From NCBI GenBank assembly GCA_966250015.1, contig CBINFS010000009.1:62001-126000 (forward strand): DNA of 64,000 nt, written 5' to 3'. Shown in pieces: positions 51,095 to 60,414 of the stretch. Numbering within the stretch: the first letter of the stretch is position 1; each line of letters begins with the position of its first letter. The position numbers and the translations under genes were made by a program. The DNA comes from CBINFS01 sp966250015 (lineage in GTDB: Bacteria; Bacteroidota; Rhodothermia; Rhodothermales; DASSAV01). Under the pieces are notes generated by a model. That model worked only from the letters and a program-made list of their open reading frames with translations, had not been told where the DNA came from and ran no database searches.

Positions 51095-52123
51095 ATGGCA
51101 AAGCCGTTAAGCCAGGAAGAAATAGACGTCCTACTGGAAGTTCGTAACCAGCTCAATGAGGATGAAGGCTACGACCTCGTAGCGCTTGAATCCATCATGA
51201 CGGCGGACGTCCAGAAGCGGATCAATCCGTACAACTTCAAACGTCCGCGGCTTTTTTCGCAGGATCAGATGCGCGTGCTTGGCCACGTGCATGAAGCATT
51301 CGCGCGGGACCTCTCGGTCTACCTTTCGGCACAGCTCAGAACCATTGTAGACATCAGCCTTACCGCCGTCGATCAGGTACTGTATTCAGAGTACGTCATG
51401 TCGAGTGCGCCTCCGTCGGCCTTGTACGTCGTCGAGGTGAAAGACATGGGACACAGTCTGATCCTCGAGCTGGACCCACGCCTCGTCATCTTCATGGTCG
51501 AGAAGTTGTTTGGTGGGGCGGGTGTTTTTCTTAAAAAGGCGCGGGAAGTATCGAATATCGAGCAGCGCATCATGTACAAGGTGATGACGCGGGCTTTCCG
51601 TGAGCTCGAAAAGGCGTGGCGACAGGTGCAAACCATAGAGTTGACCGAAGTGGCCTTCGAATCCAACGCCGAGTTCGTTCAGATCATTCCGGGCGTCGAG
51701 CCGGCGCTCGTCGGCACCTTCGAGGTATCGATTTACGAACAACGTTCCTTCATCAACATCTGCTATCCCTACATCCTGCTCGAGCGGATGCTGGGAAGGA
51801 GCGGGATGAAGCAGTGGATTTCGAGCGCGACGACACCCGTGAGCCCGACGGTTCGTGAGCGTTACGAGGATAAGCTGCGTTCACTTCAGGTAGAGCTTCG
51901 GGCGGAGCTGGGCCGTGCACGGCTCCCGGTAACAGAGCTGCTACGGCTGGAGGTCGGCGACGTCATCCCCCTTGAGCGCCGCATCAACGAGCCGATACAG
52001 GTTTACGTAGGACACGCCGAAAAATTTCTAGCCGCACCCGGAAAATCCGGTAAGAATCGCGCGATGCGCGTGCTCAGTGTCATTGAATCGACGATGGTAC
52101 AAGAAGAAGATGAACTCCGTTAA
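51095..52123 (+). CDS. fliM: Flagellar motor switch protein FliM
   Basis: The 342-residue switch protein begins with the CheY-P-binding LSQEEIDVLLE, then the CheC-like middle domain (NPYNFKRPRLFSQDQMRVLG; VEKLFGGAGVFL) and a C-terminal SpoA/FliN-like domain (ARLPVTELLRLEVGDVIPLE). It joins FliG to FliN/FliY in the C-ring and carries the chemotactic switching signal. It overlaps the next gene by 14 bases. Confidence 0.95.
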   Translation: MAKPLSQEEIDVLLEVRNQLNEDEGYDLVALESIMTADVQKRINPYNFKRPRLFSQDQMRVLGHVHEAFARDLSVYLSAQLRTIVDISLTAVDQVLYSEYVMSSAPPSALYVVEVKDMGHSLILELDPRLVIFMVEKLFGGAGVFLKKAREVSNIEQRIMYKVMTRAFRELEKAWRQVQTIELTEVAFESNAEFVQIIPGVEPALVGTFEVSIYEQRSFINICYPYILLERMLGRSGMKQWISSATTPVSPTVRERYEDKLRSLQVELRAELGRARLPVTELLRLEVGDVIPLERRINEPIQVYVGHAEKFLAAPGKSGKNRAMRVLSVIESTMVQEEDELR

Positions 52124-53003
52124 TACAGAGCATCTCGACAACATCAAGGAAGCCCTTCAGAGCTTTCTAACCATGCTGATCGGAGACGAGGCGCCGTTAC
52201 AGGTTGACCCGCCCGTGACGACGACGTTCAGCGAAGCCCAGGCTCAGACGCCGGCATACATCGTGGTGCTGGCTAAACCGACGCCTAGCAATCCGGGGTT
52301 TGCGGTCATGCTCGACGGAAACTGCCTTTCCGTTTTCTCCAGAGCCATGCTCGGAGAAGAGATCGGCATCAACGACGAAGGCGCTGAGGACCTGCTCCGC
52401 GAGCTGGCGGCGCAGGGTTACGGGGCCGTTCGTAATCAGATGGCAGCGACGGGGACAAAATTGCCGGACCGGCCTTTTGAAATCCTGAAGCCGGGAAATC
52501 CGATTTCACCCGGGCTGCTACCCGACCAGCTAATCGAGATCAACTTCGGTATCAAAACGAGCGACAAGGTGCTGGGTGGATTCGTTCTGTGGCCATCTGC
52601 CGTAGAGCAACCCAGGCGTGAGCAACCGGCCAGCCAGCCGACGGCGGCGTCGAAACGGGCTGCTGCCCCCCATCAACCCGTTCCGGTTGCGCCCGTCACA
52701 TTCCCGGACCTCGGCCACGAATCCGCCGGTGGCGACGGCGTCGGCGGCAACTTCGGGCTGCTCGCAGAAGTCGAGCTGGAGGTGACGGTCGAGCTGGGGC
52801 GGCGCAAGCTCCCACTCGCCGACATGCTGCGCCTGACGACGGGAAGCGTCATCGAGCTTGAAAAACTGGTTGGCGAGCCGCTCGAAGTCTACGCAAACGG
52901 CCGTCTCATCGCCGAGGGCGAAGCCGTCGTGATCGACGAGCAATTCGGCATCCGCATCACGAGCCTCGCAACGAACCGCCAGCGGACGAAAGCCTTTCTC
53001 TAA
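52110..53003 (+). CDS. fliN: Flagellar motor switch protein FliN, FliY-like two-domain form
   Basis: The 297-residue protein has a C-terminal SpoA domain typical of FliN (VELGRRKLPLADMLRLTTGS; VYANGRLIAEGEAVVIDEQF; ends KAFL). The N-terminal 165 residues resemble the CheC-like domain of FliY/FliM (GFAVMLDGNCLSVFSRAMLG; LRELAAQGYGAV), without the clear phosphatase motif (no D/S-x3-E-x2-N-x22-P pattern found by eye). A Pro/Ala-rich linker joins them. The ATG at 52110 inside the fliM end is preferred over an upstream start. E. coli FliN alone has about 137 residues. Confidence 0.9.
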   Translation: MNSVNTEHLDNIKEALQSFLTMLIGDEAPLQVDPPVTTTFSEAQAQTPAYIVVLAKPTPSNPGFAVMLDGNCLSVFSRAMLGEEIGINDEGAEDLLRELAAQGYGAVRNQMAATGTKLPDRPFEILKPGNPISPGLLPDQLIEINFGIKTSDKVLGGFVLWPSAVEQPRREQPASQPTAASKRAAAPHQPVPVAPVTFPDLGHESAGGDGVGGNFGLLAEVELEVTVELGRRKLPLADMLRLTTGSVIELEKLVGEPLEVYANGRLIAEGEAVVIDEQFGIRITSLATNRQRTKAFL

Positions 53004-53004
53004 C

Positions 53005-53020
53005 TGGCACTTTTTTCGCG
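53005..53020 (+). promoter_or_regulatory. Sigma-54 promoter candidate in front of fliO
   Basis: TGGCAC, 5 bases, TCGC keeps the GG and GC with exactly 10 bases between them; only one base of the -12 box departs from consensus. It begins one base after the fliN stop codon and lies 84 bases before fliO. Confidence 0.55.
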
Positions 53021-53103
53021 ATAGGGTCTGAGTGGACGACCCGCCCCCATAAAAACGGGCCGGGAAGCCTTTTCCATGCAACAGATGCCTCATCGCGAGC
53101 AAA

Positions 53104-53712
53104 ATGTTCCGTTTGACCAAGTCCGATCACGCGGCGCCGGCAATAAAAAGCAGAAACGCCCTTCGCCGTGCGCTTCTACTGGCAGGCGCGCTGCTTTTAC
53201 TCTGGTTTGCAACCCGTCTGATACCAGGCTCAACGCCCCCACCGTACACGGAGTACAGCGACGACGCCGGTGCGCTGGCCGCACACGTTGACCTTCGGGA
53301 GGATTCGAAGCCTAGGCCGCTGGTTGGACCCGGGTACCTGCTCGTTCTCCTGATTCTGGCAGGCGGTGCCGCTTTCGCCTTCTACCTTCACCGGAAGAAC
53401 ACCACCGGCAGCAGTCCCGAGAACACCCTTCGAGTCCTTGGGCAGCTTCAGTTTGCACCCGGGCAGCAGCTCAGGCTCGTCGCCTGCGGCGACGACGTGT
53501 TGCTCCTCGGGGTCACCTCCGGACAGATCACGCTTCTCAAAACCTATCCTTCCTCCTCATTCAATTACCCTACACCTGATAAGGAAGGATCGTCCCGCGC
53601 CGAGGAATTTGAGTCCGCTCTCTCCACTCCCAATCGAATGAAGCAAAGTTTTTCTTCGGTGCTCGGAGCATACACGCGTGACGGCCACTTTGCACAGGAG
53701 GGACAGCGATGA
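53104..53712 (+). CDS. fliO: Flagellar biosynthesis protein FliO
   Basis: The 202-residue protein has two membrane helices (ALLLAGALLLLWFATRLIPG and GYLLVLLILAGGAAFAFYLH) and the FliO core LRVLGQLQFAPGQQLRLVAC, DDVLLLGVTSGQITLL. FliO helps to assemble the FliP ring of the export gate. The first helix may act as a signal anchor. Its stop overlaps the fliP ATG (ATGA). Confidence 0.85.
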   Translation: MFRLTKSDHAAPAIKSRNALRRALLLAGALLLLWFATRLIPGSTPPPYTEYSDDAGALAAHVDLREDSKPRPLVGPGYLLVLLILAGGAAFAFYLHRKNTTGSSPENTLRVLGQLQFAPGQQLRLVACGDDVLLLGVTSGQITLLKTYPSSSFNYPTPDKEGSSRAEEFESALSTPNRMKQSFSSVLGAYTRDGHFAQEGQR

Positions 53713-54566
53713 ATCGGCATTCGCTTTTCTTTGCCGCCCGGCTCCTGTTGCTTGCACTGTTGGTGTTTTGCTCTCTCGTGCCTCAGGTTGCGTGGAGCCA
53801 GGTTGCACCGGCCGATCCTGCTGCCACGGCTCAAGCTACAACCGATCCAAATGCGGTACAGAATCAGACAGGCGGCATGAATGTGTTGAACACGTTCAGC
53901 GCGCTTCCAAGTATCCGGTTGACGAACGACGAAGAAGGCTACGGCTTGCCGATCCAGCTCCTGCTCCTGTTGACCGTCCTCTCGCTGGCGCCTGCAATCG
54001 TCATCCTGATGACGAGCTTCACGCGGCTCGTCGTCATCTTCGGCATTCTTCGGACCGCACTCGGTACGCATCAATCACCGCCGACACAGGTCATTACGGG
54101 GCTCGCTCTGTTCCTGACCTTTTTCATCATGGCGCCCGTTTTCCGCACGATCAACGATACCGCCCTCCAGCCTTACATACGTGGAGACATCACGCAGGAA
54201 GTGGCAGTCGAGAGAGCGACTGGGCCGATGAAGCAGTTCATGCTGAACCAGACACGTGAAAAGGATCTGATGCTGTTCATGGACATTGCGAAGATTGAGT
54301 CCTTCGACAGCGCGGCGGACGTACCCCTGCACGTACTCGTGCCCTCTTTCGTGATCAGTGAGCTTCGGATCGCCTTCCAGATCGGGTTTATGATTTTCCT
54401 GCCCTTCCTGATCGTAGACCTCATCGTGGCGAGCGTACTGATGAGCATGGGTATGATGATGTTGCCCCCCGTCATGGTATCCCTACCCCTGAAGCTGCTC
54501 CTTTTCGTTCTCTCCGACGGCTGGTACCTGATCGTCCAGTCTGTCGTCCAGGGATACCGACTCTGA
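53709..54566 (+). CDS. fliP: Flagellar export gate protein FliP
   Basis: The 285-residue membrane protein has a cleavable signal peptide (FAARLLLLALLVFCSLVPQV), a periplasmic segment and four membrane helices; the FliP signatures MTSFTRLVVIFGILRTALGT, PPTQVITGLALFLTFFIMAP and LMSMGMMMLPPVMVSLPLKL are clear. It builds the core of the export gate with FliQ and FliR. A strong GGAGG ribosome site and ATGA overlap with fliO couple the two. Confidence 0.96.
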   Translation: MNRHSLFFAARLLLLALLVFCSLVPQVAWSQVAPADPAATAQATTDPNAVQNQTGGMNVLNTFSALPSIRLTNDEEGYGLPIQLLLLLTVLSLAPAIVILMTSFTRLVVIFGILRTALGTHQSPPTQVITGLALFLTFFIMAPVFRTINDTALQPYIRGDITQEVAVERATGPMKQFMLNQTREKDLMLFMDIAKIESFDSAADVPLHVLVPSFVISELRIAFQIGFMIFLPFLIVDLIVASVLMSMGMMMLPPVMVSLPLKLLLFVLSDGWYLIVQSVVQGYRL

Positions 54567-54598
54567 TTTTTTAACCGAACCAAACGAGCACTGGATAG

Positions 54599-54868
54599 AT
54601 GAACACCGACGTTGCCCTTTTCTGGGTTCAGGAAGCAATAAAAACCGCCGTATTACTCACTGGTCCCCTGCTTGGTGCAGCACTCGTCGTGGGACTGATC
54701 GTGAGTCTCATACAGGCGGTCACGTCGATCCAGGAAATGACGCTGAGCTACATCCCCAAGATGATCGCGGTCGGAACGGTCATCCTGTTCCTTGCTCCCT
54801 GGATGCTACAGATCCTGACGGACTTCGCCACGCACATCTTCGCGTTCGTTCCACTGATTTCAAATTGA
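54599..54868 (+). CDS. fliQ: Flagellar export gate protein FliQ
   Basis: The 89-residue protein has two membrane helices (ALVVGLIVSLIQAVTSIQEM and IPKMIAVGTVILFLAPWMLQ) in the standard FliQ arrangement. It lies between fliP (32 bp) and fliR (32 bp). Confidence 0.96.
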   Translation: MNTDVALFWVQEAIKTAVLLTGPLLGAALVVGLIVSLIQAVTSIQEMTLSYIPKMIAVGTVILFLAPWMLQILTDFATHIFAFVPLISN

Positions 54869-54900
54869 AGTCCTGCCATACGATCGATCGGTAAGCCGCC

Positions 54901-55677
54901 GTGTCATTCCTCGATCCGGAATATCTGCTGCGCGTCTTCCTCATATTCGTGAGGATAGGAGGACTAGTGGCGGTCGCTCCGTTCTTTTCGAACCAGTCAT
55001 TTCCGATACAGGTAAAAGTATTCCTTTCGGTATTGATGGCGTATGCCCTAAGTGGGCTCATACCGGGGCCGCTTCCCGAATACGCACTCTCGACCTTCGG
55101 ACTGGTCTTCGCCATCATCATCGAGGTGTTTACCGGAATCGTCCTGGGGTTTGCTGCCCAGTTCATTTTCTGGACCATTCAGTTTGCCGGTGAAATACTC
55201 GGGTTCCAGATGGGTCTGGGACTTGCGCAGGTGATGGACCCTCTCAATGGTGAGCCGTCGAACCCGCTGGGCAGAATGCTCGGGTTGTTGTTCCTGATGG
55301 TATTTGTCCTATTGGAAGGCCATCACCAGGTGCTTCAGGCGCTGGTTGCGTCCTTCCAGGTGGTGCCGCTGGCAGGCGCGCGTCTGGCCGTGGCGGGGCC
55401 GCTCTTCCTCACGTGGACGGGTAACTTCCTCATGACCGCCCTCAGGCTCGCCTCGCCGTTCATGATTACCATCTTCCTCGTCGATATTTCGCTGGGTATC
55501 TTTGCCCGCATGGCGCCTCAGACGGATCTTTTCTCTATCGGCCTGCCGGTGAAGATTTTTGTAGGGCTTGGCCTCTTCCTGTTTTACGTGCAAAACTTCG
55601 TCCCCGCCATTCCGGAAATGGTGTCGCAGATGTTCGACGACATGCTCCGGCTGATCGAGTCGCTCACACCGGTTTGA
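54901..55677 (+). CDS. fliR: Flagellar export gate protein FliR
   Basis: The 258-residue protein has six or so membrane helices, with FLIFVRIGGLVAVAPFFSNQ at the start and FAGEILGFQMGLGLAQVMDP in the middle. The start is GTG at 54901, which follows GGTAAG; FliR normally starts a few residues before this first helix. A 165-bp gap to flhB follows. Confidence 0.95.
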   Translation: MSFLDPEYLLRVFLIFVRIGGLVAVAPFFSNQSFPIQVKVFLSVLMAYALSGLIPGPLPEYALSTFGLVFAIIIEVFTGIVLGFAAQFIFWTIQFAGEILGFQMGLGLAQVMDPLNGEPSNPLGRMLGLLFLMVFVLLEGHHQVLQALVASFQVVPLAGARLAVAGPLFLTWTGNFLMTALRLASPFMITIFLVDISLGIFARMAPQTDLFSIGLPVKIFVGLGLFLFYVQNFVPAIPEMVSQMFDDMLRLIESLTPV

Positions 55678-55842
55678 CGTCTGGGAAAACCTTTCCAGCC
55701 CCACGCCAATTTTGTCTTCAGAATCCGCTCCTGTGGAGTCTTCCACCGGGAAAGCATCGCATATCCACCGGATTCCAGACCGCTCGGTTGATGGCACTGT
55801 TTTTTCATGCGAAAAGGTGGATAATCGACTTACCGTGCCCGA

Positions 55843-56904
55843 ATGAGCGACCGCCAAGACAAAACTTTTGACCCGACACCACGACGCTACCAGAAGGCGC
55901 GTGAGGAAGGGAACGTATTCCGATCGAAGGAGATGGTGTCGATCGGATCGCTCCTGTTTGGTGCTTCGACGGTCCTGTTCGGGATGCCTGCGGCCTTTTC
56001 GACGCTCAAAACGCTCGCAAGCCGGGTATTCCTGGGGGCCACCTCCGGGCAGCTTACCCCGACGGCGATTCCGGTGCTCATCACCGATCTGGGTGTAAGT
56101 GTCGCCGCCATCATGGCTCCATTTTTTATGATGGTCATGACGGCGGGGATCGGGATTAACCTGCTCCAGTCGGGGCTCAACATAACGTTCAAGCCCCTCG
56201 AGCCAAAAGGTGAGCGCATCAGCCCGCTGAAGGGATTCAAACGGATTTTTTCCGGCCGAAGCCTCTTCGAGCTTTTCAAATCGCTTGCAAAGATTGCGCT
56301 GGTTGGCCCCATCGCCTACCACGCCATTTCCTCTCGCCTGCCAGAGATCCTGGTGCTACACCGCCAGCCAATAGAGGGCGTGCTGGCGACGGCAGGCAAC
56401 TGGATATTCGTCCTCCTGGCGCAAATGATCCTGGCGCTGCTCGGGCTCTCAGCCATTGACTTTGCTTTCGAGAAGTACCGCTATAAAAAAGACCTGATGA
56501 TGGACCATCAGGAGGTAAAGGACGAGGTCAAAGAGCAGGAAGGCGACCCTCACATGAAAGGCCGGCGACGGCAGTTTGCGAGAGAGCTGCTGCGTCGCCC
56601 ACGGTTGGACCACGCAGTGCTCAAGGCGGACGTCGTGATCACCAACCCCACGCACTATGCCGTAGCGCTGCGTTACGATCCCACAGAGGCAGACGCGCCC
56701 AGAGTGGTCGCCAAGGGTATTCGCAAGCGGGCGCTTCGCATCAAGGAGCTCGCACGTGAATACGGCATCCCGACCGTGGAGGACCGCCCCCTCGCCCGGG
56801 CGCTGTACGATACCGTACCGGAAGAACGGGAGATTCCGGAAGACCTTTATCCGGCCGTCGCAGCCATTCTCGCTGAGATTTACCGAAGGCGTGGACGTCG
56901 TTAA
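55843..56904 (+). CDS. flhB: Flagellar export switch protein FlhB
   Basis: The 353-residue protein has an N-terminal cytoplasmic segment (DKTFDPTPRRYQKAREEGNV), four membrane helices and the cytoplasmic domain with the self-cleavage motif NPTH at residues 268-271 (VVITNPTHYAVALRYDP). Cleavage and interaction with FliK change substrate type from hook to filament. It begins 165 bp after fliR and precedes flhA by 37 bp. Confidence 0.96.
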   Translation: MSDRQDKTFDPTPRRYQKAREEGNVFRSKEMVSIGSLLFGASTVLFGMPAAFSTLKTLASRVFLGATSGQLTPTAIPVLITDLGVSVAAIMAPFFMMVMTAGIGINLLQSGLNITFKPLEPKGERISPLKGFKRIFSGRSLFELFKSLAKIALVGPIAYHAISSRLPEILVLHRQPIEGVLATAGNWIFVLLAQMILALLGLSAIDFAFEKYRYKKDLMMDHQEVKDEVKEQEGDPHMKGRRRQFARELLRRPRLDHAVLKADVVITNPTHYAVALRYDPTEADAPRVVAKGIRKRALRIKELAREYGIPTVEDRPLARALYDTVPEEREIPEDLYPAVAAILAEIYRRRGRR

Positions 56905-56941
56905 GGCAACCTACTAATAAGAAAAAAGGCAGATAAGGAAC

Positions 56942-59011
56942 GTGAGTGCTAACACCATGACCATAGAGGCGCCCCAGGTAAAATGGGTGAACTCCGAGAT
57001 GATGATCGCGGGCGGAATCGTTACGATTCTGCTCGTCATGATCGTCCCCATACCCACGTTCCTGCTCGACATCCTCCTCGCAACGAACATCGCGATCAGC
57101 CTTGCCGTGCTCCTGACGGCGTTTTACGCGCTGCGGCCGCTCGACTTCGCCATCTTCCCGGGGATGTTGCTCATCACCACGCTTTTCCGGCTGTCGCTGA
57201 ACGTGGCGTCCACCCGGCTGATCCTCAGCAGGGGCGAAGCGGGCGAGCTGATCGCTGCCTTCGGCCAGTTCGTCGTTTCGGGCAACTACGTGGTCGGCTC
57301 CATCATGTTCATCGTGCTGGTGCTGATCAACTTTGTCGTGATCACGAAGGGGTCTGGCCGTATCGCGGAGGTTGCAGCAAGGTTCACGCTCGATGCCATG
57401 CCCGGTAAACAGATGGCCATCGACGCCGACCTGAACGCCGGATTGATCGACGAAAAAGAGGCCAGGAGACGCCGTGAAGAGGTGGGCCGAGAGGCGGACT
57501 TTTACGGGGCGATGGACGGTGCTAGCAAGTTCGTCCGAGGCGACGCGATTGCCGGCCTCATCATAACCGGGATCAACGTAATAGGTGGGCTCATCATCGG
57601 CGTCCTCCAGGCGGGTATGTCCGCGGCGGATGCAGCGGCCCATTACACGCTGCTCTCGATCGGCGACGGTCTGGTCGCACAGATTCCCGCTCTGCTCATC
57701 TCGACCGCCGCCGGTATCATCGTATCCCGTGCGAGCGGTGAGGGCAACATCACACAGGACCTGCAGGGCCAGCTTTTTAAGAAGGCTCATCCCCTGTTGC
57801 TGACGGGCGGATTTCTGATCGTTCTCGGGCTTATACCCGGTCTGCCGCTGGTTCCGTTCTGGTTACTTGCAGCCGCGACCATGCTGATGGGACGCCAGCG
57901 GTTCCAGGCGGAGCAAAAGGAAGCGGCAGCTCTGGCCGAAACTCCCGCCGAGGAAAAAGAAGAGAGCGACACGCCGACCGACCTGCTGCTCGTCGATCCG
58001 CTCGAGCTGGAAATCGGGTACGCCCTGATCTCCATCGTCGACCCGAGCCAGCATGGCGACCTCCTCGACCGGGTCAAAATGCTCCGGCAGCAGCTTGCCC
58101 TCGAGCTTGGCATCGTCATCCCCCCCGTCCGCATCCGGGACAACGTGAGCCTCGGGGCGAACCAGTACGTGATCAAGCTTCGCGGTAATCCAATTGGATC
58201 GGGAGAGGTTCTCCCCAACTATCACCTCGCCCTGCTTCCCGACGAAATGGAGAATCCTCCGACCGGCATTCGAGTCAAAGACCCAACGTTCGGGCTTCCG
58301 GCCATCTGGATTGCGGATCGTAACCTCTCTGAGGCCGAACAGCTTGGCCTCACAGTGGTCGAAGCGCCGGCGGTCATCACCACACACCTTCTGGAGGTCC
58401 TCCGGAAGGTCGCACACCGCTTGCTCGACCGACAGGAGGTCAAAAAGCTGATCGACAAGGTCAAGGAAACCGCTCCTGCGCTCGTCGACGAGCTGGTGCC
58501 AAACCTGATGACGCTCGGTTCGATTCAAAAGGTGCTGAAACGGCTGCTCCAGGAGCGCATCCCCATCCGAGACCTGGTTACGATCCTCGAGGCGCTGGCC
58601 GATCAGGCGCCCGTAACGAAAAACGTCGACGTCCTGACGGAGTACGTCCGAGCGGCGCTTGCACCGACCATCAGCCGGCAGTTCGCAAGCCAGGATGGAA
58701 CGGTCTACGCCTTCGTCCTTGATCCCATTTTGGAACAGCACTTGCTCGACAAGGCACAGGCAGGTGAGCTGAACCCGAACACGCTCGGCTTGAGTCCCGA
58801 ACGTGCGGAAAAGATCGTGGTGGAGTCCGACCGGATAAGCAAGCGCATGATCGGGATGGGCCGTCCGCCGGTGCTGCTTACGTCGCCTGTGCTCCGGCCG
58901 ACGTTATTCGGGTTCCTTTCGCCGATGGTACCGGACATTGCGGTGTTGTCGTACAACGACCTCACACCGGATGCATCGATCGAGGTTGTCGAACAACTGA
59001 AGCTGCCGTAA
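56942..59011 (+). CDS. flhA: Flagellar export gate protein FlhA
   Basis: The 689-residue protein has eight membrane helices up to about residue 320, the FHIPEP signature in the loop (TLDAMPGKQMAIDADLNAGL, then RREEVGREADFYGAMDGASK), and the C-terminal cytoplasmic docking platform. It forms the nonameric export ring and receives chaperone-substrate complexes. Start is GTG at 56942 behind AAGGA; an ATG five codons on is an alternative. Confidence 0.97.
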   Translation: MSANTMTIEAPQVKWVNSEMMIAGGIVTILLVMIVPIPTFLLDILLATNIAISLAVLLTAFYALRPLDFAIFPGMLLITTLFRLSLNVASTRLILSRGEAGELIAAFGQFVVSGNYVVGSIMFIVLVLINFVVITKGSGRIAEVAARFTLDAMPGKQMAIDADLNAGLIDEKEARRRREEVGREADFYGAMDGASKFVRGDAIAGLIITGINVIGGLIIGVLQAGMSAADAAAHYTLLSIGDGLVAQIPALLISTAAGIIVSRASGEGNITQDLQGQLFKKAHPLLLTGGFLIVLGLIPGLPLVPFWLLAAATMLMGRQRFQAEQKEAAALAETPAEEKEESDTPTDLLLVDPLELEIGYALISIVDPSQHGDLLDRVKMLRQQLALELGIVIPPVRIRDNVSLGANQYVIKLRGNPIGSGEVLPNYHLALLPDEMENPPTGIRVKDPTFGLPAIWIADRNLSEAEQLGLTVVEAPAVITTHLLEVLRKVAHRLLDRQEVKKLIDKVKETAPALVDELVPNLMTLGSIQKVLKRLLQERIPIRDLVTILEALADQAPVTKNVDVLTEYVRAALAPTISRQFASQDGTVYAFVLDPILEQHLLDKAQAGELNPNTLGLSPERAEKIVVESDRISKRMIGMGRPPVLLTSPVLRPTLFGFLSPMVPDIAVLSYNDLTPDASIEVVEQLKLP

Positions 59012-59025
59012 TAGCAGGCTAATCC

Positions 59026-60363
59026 ATGAATGTCAAGACGCTAACAGGCCCCAGCATTCACGCTGCACTCGTAGAGGCTCGACGGCTCCTCGGAGACGAT
59101 GTGATCCTCGTCGAGTCGGTCCCGCCCAGAGGCAACGAACCGGCTCGAGTAACGGTGCTGATCGATGAACCGCTGCCCTCCCGCAACACGGCACAGGTCC
59201 AGGCCACTACGACGGCGCCGACCGCACTTCCTTACGGATACAACTCCCAGGCAGTGCAGCGAACCACTGCGCCCGTCAATAAGCGCGTCCCGGAAGAATC
59301 TGCCGCGGGATCAGAAGTTGTAACCTCGCGGGGCGCCCAGCCCGCCGCCACCAGACCCGAACCGTCGGACGATGCCCCGGGCACGACGACCCGTACGCAG
59401 GGGTCATTCAGGAGAGGAACCCTCTTCCCTGCCGGCAACGAAGAACTATCCACCGAACCCTCCAGAAAACCAACCTTCAGGATATCGGACGAGCTACGCG
59501 ACCAGCAGCTTCGCCTGCTCCACGAACGGCTCGACCGGATAGAACGGACGTTCGCGGATGCCGTCATTGGCGCCTCCTTCCAGTGGGCAGCACAGCCGCT
59601 TTTTGCCGAGTTGCTACGTCTTGGTTTCACCGCCACAACCGTGAGCAAATTGTTCAGTGCAGTCGCCGAATCCGGCCTCACGCCTGATACAGACGAAGAG
59701 GCCTTGCGGTGGGCGGTTGCTCGCGAGCTTAGAAATCTGCTCGACCTGAACGCTCCCAAGGTGTCGAACGGCACCCAGATGTTCGTCGGCCCCAGCGGCA
59801 GCGGCAAGACGTCGCTTCTGCTCAAGTTAGCCTGCAACAACAGCTTTTTCGGGCGCAGGCGTACCACTGCGATCATCATCGCACCGGAAGACGCGGCTGA
59901 AACGAGCTACCTGAACCCCGTCGAATTGTACAGGCGCTTTGGCATTCCATCGCAGACGGTGGCCGACGAGGCCGACATGAATACGGCGCTCGAACGGGTG
60001 CAGCACTTCGATCAGATACTGATTGACACGCCGTCGATACCGGCCCAGGAAGCACCGGCGCGAAAGGCGTTGTTGCGGATAAAGCGCCTCACTGACCCGC
60101 TGGCGCCGCTGCACGTTCACCTTACGTTTAACGCGACCCGTGCCCTGGACGAATTCGACGAGGGCTACGTCCGGTCGCTCCCCATTCAGCCCGACACCCT
60201 GGCGCTTACACACCTGGATGAAGCACAACGGTGGGGGCGTGTGGCAGAGTGGCTGATGAAGCTCAAGCTGCCGGTGCAGTTTGCCGGCACGGGACCGCGT
60301 GTACCGGATGGCGTCACCGCTTTTTCGCCGACCTGGTTCATAGAGCAGATGATGCAGCTCTGA
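59026..60363 (+). CDS. flhF: SRP-type GTPase FlhF
   Basis: The 445-residue protein starts MNVKTLTGPSIHAALVEARR as FlhF proteins do, has a poorly conserved linker of some 100 residues, and an NG GTPase domain with the P-loop FVGPSGSGKTSLLLK (about 255-270), the ILIDTPS motif and THLDE. It sets the place, often polar, and number of flagella with FlhG. In many FlhF proteins the G4 motif is TKxDE; here it is THLDE, a mild deviation. Confidence 0.92.
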   Translation: MNVKTLTGPSIHAALVEARRLLGDDVILVESVPPRGNEPARVTVLIDEPLPSRNTAQVQATTTAPTALPYGYNSQAVQRTTAPVNKRVPEESAAGSEVVTSRGAQPAATRPEPSDDAPGTTTRTQGSFRRGTLFPAGNEELSTEPSRKPTFRISDELRDQQLRLLHERLDRIERTFADAVIGASFQWAAQPLFAELLRLGFTATTVSKLFSAVAESGLTPDTDEEALRWAVARELRNLLDLNAPKVSNGTQMFVGPSGSGKTSLLLKLACNNSFFGRRRTTAIIIAPEDAAETSYLNPVELYRRFGIPSQTVADEADMNTALERVQHFDQILIDTPSIPAQEAPARKALLRIKRLTDPLAPLHVHLTFNATRALDEFDEGYVRSLPIQPDTLALTHLDEAQRWGRVAEWLMKLKLPVQFAGTGPRVPDGVTAFSPTWFIEQMMQL

Positions 60364-60414
60364 GCCGACGTTGAACCGAAGAGCTGAACCATTGACTTTC
60401 AGAGATAAACAGCA

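Noticed and set aside
55792..55806. Possible sigma-54 element before flhB (TGGCAC followed by TTTC)
   Set aside because: The -24 box is good but the invariant GC of the -12 box is TC, and the sequence lies in a T-run; not listed as a feature.
55309..57790. Long minus-strand frames under fliR, flhB and flhA
   Set aside because: Arg/Glu/His-rich reverse frames of certain export-gate genes.
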